Shown: positions 56,160-64,000 of the stretch, piece after piece
How positions within the stretch are numbered: the first letter of the stretch is position 1
Layout of the letters: every line of letters begins with the position of its first letter
Assembly (NCBI RefSeq): GCF_949987515.2
Contig: NC_082689.1
Location: 64,003,246 to 64,067,245, forward strand
Source of the DNA: Delphinus delphis
Taxonomy: Eukaryota; Chordata; Mammalia; Artiodactyla; Delphinidae
Length of the DNA: 64,000 nucleotides
Direction: 5' to 3'
Notes under the pieces: model-generated
The model's input: only the letters and a program-made list of their open reading frames with translations
The model's database searches: none
Told to the model about the DNA's origin: nothing
Program-made: the position numbers and the translations under genes

Positions 56160-56946
56160 GAAAAATGAAAAAGCAAAGGAACTATTCCCAACTAAAAGAA
56201 CAAGAGAAATCCCCTGAAAGGACAAACAATGCTCCAGTCTGAAATGCTGAAAGAATTAAGAAAGGCTATCAATAGAAATGTGGATCACTAACAAGGAACT
56301 AGAAACTATAAGGAAAAGCCAATCAAACTCAGACAACTCAACTGCTGAAATGAAAACCGAGTTAAAGACAAGAAATAGCAAACTAAATAATGCAGAAGGA
56401 TGAATGAGTGATCTGGAAGAAGAATAACAAATCACCCAATCAGAACAGCAGACAGAAAAACAAAAGAAAAAAAATGAAAGCACCATATGAGATCTATAGG
56501 ATAATACAATGCATGACAATCTATACATAATAGGAATCCCAGAAGGAGAAGAAAGAGAAAAGGGGGTCAAAAATGTATTTGAAGAAATTATGGTTAAAAA
56601 CTTCCCAAACTTAAAAGAGAAAACAGACATCAAGGTATAGGAAGCACAGAGGGTCCCAAACAAGATGAACCCAAACCAAGACATATTATAATTAAGATGG
56701 CAAAAGTTAAAGAGAGAATTCTAAAGGCAGCAAGGGAAAAAGAAAAAGTCAGTTATAAGGGTACCTCCATAAGGCTATCAGCTGATTTCTCTACAGAAAC
56801 TTTGCAGGCCAGAAAGAAGTGGCAAGATACATTCAAAGTCCTGAGAGGGAAAAACCTGCAACCTAGGATACACTACCCAGCAACATTATCATTTAGAATA
56901 CGAGAGAGAAAGAACTTCTCAGACAAGTTAAAAACTAAAAGAATAT
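56160..56946 (+). pseudogene. L1 ORF1, broken
   Basis: The N-terminal coiled-coil region is read across 56220-56460 with stops. The RRM part is near AGGAATCCCAGAAGGAGAAG (56531). The C-terminal domain is the best-preserved piece: 56697-56948 is open and reads RILKAAREKEKVSYKG, ADFSTETLQARKKWQDTFKVL and RIHYPATLSFRI. ORF1 ends at AATATAGC near 56946. The early stops prevent a full RNA-binding protein. Confidence 0.75.
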
Positions 56947-57497
56947 AGCAGTACTAAACCTATCTTAAAAGAAACATTGAAAGGTCTTCTCGAGAGACAA
57001 AAGAAGCAAGAATCTATAGGAAAGGGAAAATCAAAACTGGAAAGGTAAATATGTAAAAGGATTGAAGATTGCTTTAAAAAGCCGGTACATAGATTAAAAA
57101 ACAATCAAAAAATTCTGTGAAAGTAATTATAATTACAATGAGCAGTAAAAGGATAAACATGAAGATATAAAAGAGGACCTCAAAATCACAAAATGTCGGG
57201 GAGGGAAGTAAGAGTATATAGATCTTTCAGAATGTGTTTGAGCTTATACGACTACCAGTCTAAAGCAAATAGATATAGTTATGTGTTAACATACTTGAAA
57301 ATCAGGGTAACCACAAATCAAAAACATACAATAGATTCACAAAAAGAAAGGAACTCAGACATAACACAAAAGAAAACCATCAAACCACAAAAGGAAAAAT
57401 GAAAAGAAGAAAGGAACAAAGAAGAAATATAAAATCAACTGGAAAACAAGGTCTAAAGTGGCAATAAGTACATACTTATCAATAATTACTTAAATGT

Positions 57498-57791
57498 TGG
57501 GACTTCCCTGGTGGTGCAGTGGTTAAGAATCCGCCTGCCAATGCAGGGGACACAGGTTCAATCCCTGGTCCAGGAAGATCCCATATGCTGCAGAGGAACT
57601 AAGCCTGCGAGTCATAACTACTGAGCCCATGTGCCACAACTACTGAGGCCTGCTCACCTAGAGCCCATGCTCTGCAACAAGAGAAGCCCACACACCACAA
57701 CAAAGAGTAGCCCCCACTCAGTGCAACTAGAGAAAGCCCACACGCAGCAATGAAGACCCAATGCAGCCAAAAATAAATAAATATTTTAAAA
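57498..57791 (+). mobile_element. CHR/Bov-tA SINE, long form, inside L1 ORF2
   Basis: TGGGACTTCCCTGGTGGTGC opens it, CAGGTTCAATCCCTGG is the B box, and it ends GCAGCCAAAAATAAATAAAT. The target-site duplication AATTACTTAAATGT is perfect at 57484-57497 and 57792-57805. Confidence 0.94.
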
Positions 57792-59123
57792 AATTACTTA
57801 AATGTCAATGGATTAAATGCTCCCATCAAAAGACTCAGAGTGGCAGATTGGATAATGAAACAAGAATCTACAATATGCTGCCTACAGGAGACCCACTTTA
57901 GGGCAAGGACACACAGATTGAAAGTGAGGGGATGGACAAAGTTATTTCACACAAATGGAAATGACAAGAAAGTAGGGGTAGAACTACTCGTATCAGACAA
58001 AATAGACTTTAAAACAAAGGCCATGAAGAAAGACAAAGAAGGACACTATATCATGATAAAAGGATCAATACAAGAAGAGGATATCGCACTTGTTAACATA
58101 TATGCACCCAATATAGTGGCACCTAAATACATAAAACAAATACTAACAGATATAAAGGGATAAATCAATTGGAATACAATAATAGTAGGAGACTTTAACA
58201 CCCCACTGACATCAATGGACAGATCTTCCAGACAGAAAATCAATAAGGCAACAGAGATCCTGAATGACATAATAGAACAGTTAGACTTAATTAATATCTA
58301 TAGAACACTACATCCAAAAAAACCCAGAATACACATTCTTTTCAAGCACACATGGAACATTCTTTAGGATAGACCACACAGGTCACAAAACATGCCTCAA
58401 CAAATTTAAGATGATAGAAATTATTTCCAGTGTCTTTTCTGACCAAAACAGCATGACACTAGAAATCAACCATAGAAAGAGAAACGAGAAAAAAATGATT
58501 ACATGGAGACTAAACAACACGCTACTAAAAAAACCAATGAGTCAATGATGAAATCAAAGAGGAAGTTAAAAAAATACTTAGAGACAAATGACAATGAAAA
58601 CACAGCCAAACAAAATCTATGGGATTCAGCAAAAGCAGTTCTAAAAGGGAAGTTCATAGCAATACAGGCCTTTCTCAAAAAAACAAGAAAAATCTCAAAT
58701 AAACAATCTAACCAACCACCTAAAAGAATTAGAAAAAGAAGAAAAAATAAAGCTTAACGTCAGCAGAAGGAAATAATAAAGATTGTAGAGGATATAAAGT
58801 AGAGATTAAAAAAATAGAAAAAATCAATACAACTAAGAGCTGGTTTTTTGAAAGGATTAAAAAATTTGACAAACCTCTTGCCAGGCTCATTAAGAACAAA
58901 AGAAACTGGACTGAAATAAAACAAGAAATAAAAGAGGAGAAATAACAACTGTTTCTGCAGAAATATAACATACCATAAGAAAATATTATGAACAGTTTAT
59001 ATGCCAACAAAATGGACAACTTAGAAGAAATGGATAAGTTTCTAGAAACATACGACCTGCCAAAACTGAATCAAGAAGGAACAATGTGAACAGACTGAAC
59101 CCTAGAAGTAAAATAGAATCTGT

Positions 59124-59420
59124 GGGCTTCCCTGGTGGTGCAGTGGTTAATCCACCTGTCAATGCAGGGGACACAGGTTCAAGCCCTGGTCTGGGAATAT
59201 CCCACATGCCATGGAGCAACTAAGCCCATGCGCCACAACTACTGAAGCCCACACACCTAGAGCCTATGCTCCACAACAAGAGAATCCACCACAATGAGAA
59301 GCCTGCACACCACAACGAAGAACAGCCCCTGCTTGCTGCAACTAGAGAAAGCCCGTGTGCAGCAACGAAGACCCATTGCAGCCAAAAAATAAATAAATTA
59401 ATTTTTAAAAATTATTAAAA
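59124..59420 (+). mobile_element. CHR/Bov-tA SINE, long form, inside L1 ORF2
   Basis: GGGCTTCCCTGGTGGTGCAG opens it, with CAGGTTCAAGCCCTGG as B box and an AAATAAATTAATTTTTAAAA tail. AAAT(A/G)GAATCTGT at 59111-59123 and 59421-59433 is the target-site duplication with one change. Confidence 0.93.
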
Positions 59421-61527
59421 AAATGGAATCTGTAATTAAAAAACAAACAAACAAAAAAACCTCCTTGTAAACAAAAGTCCAGGACTGGATGGCTTCACTG
59501 GGGAATTCTACCAAACATACAAAGAACAACTTATAACTCTCCTCAAACTCTTGCAAAAGATTGAAGAGGAAGGCACACTCTCAAAGTCATTCTATGAAGC
59601 CACCATCACCCTTACACCAAACCCAGACACAGATACTACCAAAAAAGAAAATTACAGACCAATATCACTGATGAATATAGATGCAAAAATCCTCAGCAAA
59701 ATATTAGCAAACTGAATCTAACAATACATAAAAAGGATCATACACCATGATCAAGTTAGGTTTATTCCAGGATCACAAGGATGGTACAGTGTACTCAAAT
59801 CAATCAATGTGATATACCACATCAACAAAAGCAGACAAAAACCACATGATCATCTCAATAGATGCAGAAAAAGCATTTGATAAAATTCAACATCCATTCA
59901 TGATAAAAACTCTTACTGAAGTGAGTATAGAGGGAACATATCTCAACATAATAAAAGCCATTTATGACAAACCCACAGCCGAAATAATACTCAATGGTGA
60001 AAACCTGAAAGCCTTCCCACTAAAATCTGGAACAAGACAAGGATGCCCACTCTCACCACTTCTATTTAACAGAGTATTGGAAGTCCTAGCCATGGTAATC
60101 AGACAAGAAAAAGAATTAAAAGGTATCCAAATCAGAAGGGAAGAGGTAAACTTGTCATTATATGCAGATGACCAGTACTCAATGTAGAAAACCATAAAGA
60201 TTCCACACATAAAATAAACTATTAGAACTGATAAATGAATTCAGCAAGGTAGCAGGATAATAGATAAATATACAGAAATCTGTTGCATTTCTTTACACTA
60301 ATAATGAGATATCAGAAAGAGAAAGTTAAAAAAATCCCTTTAAAAATCACATTCAAAAATAAAATACCTGGGAATAAACCTAACCAAGGAGGTTAAAGAC
60401 ATATGTTGAGAACTATAAAACACTGATAAAGGAAATCGAATGTTATTCAAGGAAATGGAAAGATATCCCATGTTCTTGGATTAGAAGAATTAATATAGCT
60501 AAAATGGCCATACTACCCGAGGCAATCTACAGATTTAATGTGATCCCTATCAAATTACATGACATTTTTCACACAACTAGAACAAATAATACTAAAGTTT
60601 ATATGGAACAACAAAACAGAATTGCCAAAGCAATCCTCAGGAAACAAAACAAAGCTGGAGGCACGACCCTTCCAGACTTCAGACAATACAACAAAGCTAC
60701 AGTAATCAAAACAGCATGGTATTTGTACAAAAACAGACATATAGGTATTTTTTGATTTCCTCTTTGATTTCTTCAGTGATCACTTCGTTATTAAGTAGTG
60801 TATTGTTTAGCCTCCATGTGTTTGTACGTTTTACAGATTTTTACCTGTAATTGATATCTAGTTTCATAGCATTGTGGTCAGAAAAGATACATGATACAAT
60901 TTCAATTTTCTTAAATTTACCAAGGCTTGATTTGTGACCCAAGATATGATCTACCCTGGAGAATATTCCATGAGCACTTGAGAAAAATGTGTATTCTGTT
61001 GTTTTTGGATGGAATGTCCTATAAATATCAATTAAGTCCATCTTTTTAATGTATCATTTAAAGCTTGTGTTTCCTTATTTATTTTCATTTTGGATGATCT
61101 GTCCATTGGTGAAAGTGGGGTGTTAAAGTCCCCTACTATGAATGTGTTACTGTTGATTTCCCCTTTTATGGCTGTTAGTATTTGCCTTATGTATTGAGGT
61201 GCTCCTATGTTGGGTACATAAATATTTACAATTGTTATATCTTCTTCTTGGATCGATCCCTTGATCATTATGTAGTGTCCTTCTTTGTCTCTTGTAATAG
61301 TCTTTATTTTAAAGTCTATTTTGTCTGATATGAGAATTGCTACTCTAGCTTTCTTTTGATTTCCATTTGCATGGAATAACTTTTTCCATCCCCTCCCTTT
61401 CAGTCTGTATGTGTCCCTAGGCCTGAAGTGGGTCTCTTGTAGACAGCATATATATGGGTCTTGTTTTTGTATCCAGTAAGCCAGTCTGTGTCTTTTGGTG
61501 GGAGCATTTAATCAAAAAATACCTAGA

Positions 61528-61740
61528 GGGCTTCCCTGGTGGCGCAGTGGTTGAGAGTCTGCCTGCCGATGCAGGGGACATGGGTACATGCCCTGGTCCG
61601 GGAAGATCCCACATGCCACAGAGTAGCTGGGCCTGTGAGCCATGGCTGCTGAGCCTGCACTCTGGAGCCTGTGTTCTGCAACGGGAGAGGCCACAACAGT
61701 GAGAGGCCCAGGTACTGCAAAAAAAAAAAAAAAAAAAGAC
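61528..61740 (+). mobile_element. CHR SINE, short form, near the inversion junction
   Basis: GGGCTTCCCTGGTGGCGCAG to GAGAGGCCCAGGTACTGC plus poly(A). The flanks AAAAAATACCTAGA (61514-61527) and AAAAAAACCCCTAGA (61741-61755) form the target-site duplication with small changes. The insertion is only 14 bp from the inversion breakpoint. Confidence 0.9.
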
Positions 61741-62453
61741 AAAAAAACCCCTAGAAACAAATGACAATGGAGACATGATGACGCAAAACCTGTGGGATGC
61801 AGCAAAAGCAGTTATAAGAGGGAAGTTTATAGCAATACAATCCTACCTTAAGAAACAGGAAAAAACTCGAATAGACAACCTAACCTTGCACCTAAACCAA
61901 TTAGAGAAAGAAGAATAAAAAAAACCCCAAAGTTAGCAGAAGGAAAGAAATCATAAAGATCAGATCACAAATAAATGAAAAAGAAATGAAGGAAACAATA
62001 GCAAAGATCAATAAAACTAAAAGCGGGTTCTTTGAGAAGATAAAAAAAATTGATAAACCATTAGCCAGACTCATCAAGAAAGAAAGGGAGAAGACTCAAA
62101 TCAATAGAATTAGGAATGAAAAAGGAGAAGTAACAACTGACACTGCAGAAATACAAAAGATCATGAGAGATTACTACAAGCAACTCTATGCCAATAAAAT
62201 GCACAACCTGGAAGAAATGGACAAATTCTTAGAAATGCACAACCTGCCAGGACTGAAGAAATAGAAAATATGAACAGACCAATCACAAGCACTGAAATTG
62301 AAACTGTGATTAAAAATCTTCCAACAAACAAGAGCCCAGGACCAGATGGCTTGACAGGTGAATTCTACCAAACATTTAGAGAAGAGCTAATACCTATCCT
62401 TCTCAAACTCTTCCAAAATATAGCAGAGGGAGGAACACTCCCAAACTCATTCT

Positions 62454-62745
62454 CTTTTTTAAAAAATTAATTAATTTACTTTTGGCTATGTTGGGTCTTC
62501 ATTTCTGTGCGATGGCTTTCTTCAGTTGTGGCGAGCAGGGGCCACTCTTCATTGCAGTGCGCAGGCCTCTCACTGCTGCGGCCTCTCCCATTGTGAAGCA
62601 CAGGCTCCAGACGCACAGGCTCAGTAGTTGTGGCTCACAGGTTTAGTTGCTCTGCGGCATGTGGGATCTTCCCAGACCAGGGCTTGAACCCATGTCCCCT
62701 GCATTGGCAGGCAGATTCCTAACCACTGCGCCACCAGGGAAGCCT
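62454..62745 (-). mobile_element. CHR/Bov-tA SINE, minus orientation, inside L1 ORF2
   Basis: On the minus strand it begins GGCTTCCCTGGTGGCGCAGT and ends in an A-rich tail, which appears as CTTTTTTAAAAAATTAATTA at 62454. CCAA(A/G)CTCATTCT at 62441-62453 and 62746-62758 is the target-site duplication. It is the one SINE inside an L1 that lies against the L1 sense strand. Confidence 0.93.
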
Positions 62746-64000
62746 CCAAGCTCATTCTACGAGACTACCATCACCCTGATACCCAAACCAGACAAGGATG
62801 TCACAAAGAAAGAAAACTACAGGCTAATATCACTGATGAACATAGATGCAAATATCCTCAACAAAATACTAGCAAACAGAATCCAACAGCACATTAAAAG
62901 GATCATACGCCATGATCAAGTGGGGTTTATTCCAGGAATGCAAGGATTCTTCAACATACACAAATCAATCAATGTGATACACCATACTAACAAATTGAAG
63001 GAGAAAAACCATATGATCATCTCAATAGATGCAGAGAAAGCTTTCGACAAAATTCAACACCCATTTATGATAAAAACCCTGCAGAAAGTAGGCATAGAGG
63101 GAACTTTCCTCAACATAATAAAGGCCATATATGACAAACCCACAGCCAACATCATCCTCAATGGTGAATAACTGTAAGCATTTCTGGGATAGGGAGGGTG
63201 GGAGGGAGGGAGACGCAAGAGGGAAGAGATATGGGAACATATGTATATGTATAACTGATTCACTTTGTTATAAAGCAGAAACTAACACACCATTGTAAAG
63301 CAATTATACTCCAATAAAGATGTAAAGAAAACCCCAAAACAACAACAACAAAAAACCCAGACAGAGAGATCAATGGAACAGAATAGAGAGCCCAGAAATA
63401 AACCCACACACCTACAGTCAATTAATCTTTGACAAAGGAGGCAAGAATATGCAATGGAGAAATGACAATCTCTTGAGCAAGTCGTGTTGGGGAAGCTGGA
63501 CAGCCACATGTAAATCAATGATTTTAGAACACACCCTCACACCATACACAAAAATAAACTCAAAATGGCTTAAAGACTTAACTATGACATGACACCATAA
63601 AACTCCTAGAGGCGAATATAGGCAAAACATTCTCTGACATATATTGTAGCAATGTTATCTTATGTCAGGCTCCCAAGGCAATAGAAATAAAAACAAAAAT
63701 AAACAAATGGGAACTAATCAAACTTATAAGCTTTTGCACAGCTAAAGGAACCATAAACAAAGCAAAAAGACAACCCACAGACTGGGAGAAAATATTTGCA
63801 AATGATGCCGCTGACAATGGATTAATTTCCAAAATATACAAATCGCTCATACAACTTAATAACAAAAAAACCAAACAACCCAATCAAAAAATGGGCAGAA
63901 GACCTAAATAGACATTTCTCCAAAGAAGAAATATAGATGGCCAACAGGCACATGAAAGGATGCTCAACATTGTTCATTATTAGAGAAATGCAAATCAAAA

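Larger units (their letters stand above)
60743..63350 (+). mobile_element. Twin-primed L1: inverted 5' part (60743-61513) plus sense 3' part (61514-63350)
   Basis: From 60743 to 61513 the sequence is L1 ORF2 endonuclease DNA in reverse. Minus-strand frames at 60841-61041 and 61032-61268 read [20 protein letters not shown] and GDFNTPLSPMDRSSK. At 61514 the sense L1 begins with AAAAAATACCTAGA, the same place in ORF2 where the inverted part has its far end (60743-60757 reversed). The sense part continues through ORF2 to about 63185, jumps to the 3'UTR (GGGATAGGGAGGGTGGG) and ends CAATAAAGATGTAAAGAAAA. AAAAACAGACA (60729-60739) and AAAAACCCAGACA (63351-63363) look like a diverged target-site duplication. 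Two SINEs sit in the sense part. Confidence 0.9.
55310..64000 (+). mobile_element. Old L1 hosting two SINEs and a twin-primed L1; runs off the window
   Basis: The 5'UTR begins somewhere near 55250-55320. ORF1 spans about 56160-56946 and ORF2 starts near 57460. Interruptions are SINEs at 57498-57791 and 59124-59420 and an L1 with an inverted 5' part at 60743-63350. ORF2 reads ...TACAAAAACAGACATA before that insertion and CAGACAGAGAGATCAATGGA after it, so it is one element. The reverse transcriptase keeps YADD near 60165 in a 113-codon open piece (59846-60187), but stops and shifts elsewhere make it inactive. The 3' end lies beyond 64000. Confidence 0.88.
57460..64000 (+). pseudogene. L1 ORF2, broken, split by three insertions
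   Basis: ORF2 begins in the TACTTATCAATAATTACTTA block (57473), is split at once by a SINE and resumes at 57792. The endonuclease piece at 57840-58163 is open and shows ICCLQETHFRA (catalytic Glu) and [15 protein letters not shown]. The linker is at 58500-58760. The reverse transcriptase is at 59430-60745 with [13 protein letters not shown] and [10 protein letters not shown]. The C-terminal part resumes at 63360 with QFDKGG-type and WAEDLNR-type coding remnants and continues past the window. Frames change often. Confidence 0.85.

Noticed and set aside
1957..62745. tRNA genes at the A and B boxes within the SINEs
   Set aside because: The boxes belong to tRNA-Glu-derived SINEs with poly(A) tails and target-site duplications. 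No intact cloverleaf with a discriminator end is seen.
63170..63200. Spliced L1 transcript as source of the ORF2-to-3'UTR jump
   Set aside because: The expected GT and AG dinucleotides do not fit the junction when compared with the L1 at 34836-41282.

Overview
This is mammalian nuclear DNA, most likely from a cetacean or another cetartiodactyl. The diagnostic sign is eleven tRNA-Glu-derived SINEs of the CHR/Bov-tA type. Several are the short form (about 200 bp) that ends in a GTGAGAGGCC block plus poly(A), which I know as very abundant in whales and dolphins. They sit in a dense field of L1 LINEs, with ancient MIR, L2, MLT1 and L1M remnants in the spaces between. I found no intact host protein-coding gene, no recognisable host exon, no structural RNA gene, no CRISPR array and no prokaryotic feature. 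The family names rest on remembered consensus sequences, not on a database run.

Layout. 1-592: an L1 3' end. 593-8050: mostly single-copy DNA with MIR and L2 fossils, one minus-strand SINE and one minus-strand L1 tail. 8055-11060: an ancient HAL1/L1M-like 5' region and ORF1, broken by an L1 tail and a SINE. 11061-25822: an old L1 that hosts a SINE, a truncated L1, a processed SC5D (sterol-C5-desaturase) retrocopy and a full-length 6.1-kb L1, which itself carries a SINE. 25826-31010: a still older L1. 31011-34680: single-copy DNA with MIR, L1M and MLT1 pieces. 34684-48304: an L1 fragment split by a 6.4-kb full-length L1 and followed by a second L1 with a complete 5' end; the 3' ends of that second L1 and of its host are both missing. 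48305-55240: single-copy DNA with two related minus-strand ERV LTRs, MIR and L2. 55310-64000: an old L1 that runs off the window and hosts two SINEs and a twin-primed (5'-inverted) L1, itself hit by two SINEs.

Nothing here works together as a pathway. The logic is that of a retrotransposon nest. The sense strand of L1 is A-rich, so the L1 endonuclease keeps finding TTTT/A sites on its complement, and nearly every later insertion lands in the sense orientation. All L1 open reading frames are broken. The longest (617 codons at 38367-40220) also lacks the first catalytic aspartate of its reverse transcriptase. I see no new functional system. The most informative items are the SC5D retrocopy with perfect 17-bp target-site duplications, the twin-priming inversion, a poly(A)-only insertion with target-site duplication, a 69-bp L1 insertion inside an LTR, and a deletion that removed the 3' ends of two L1s at once.
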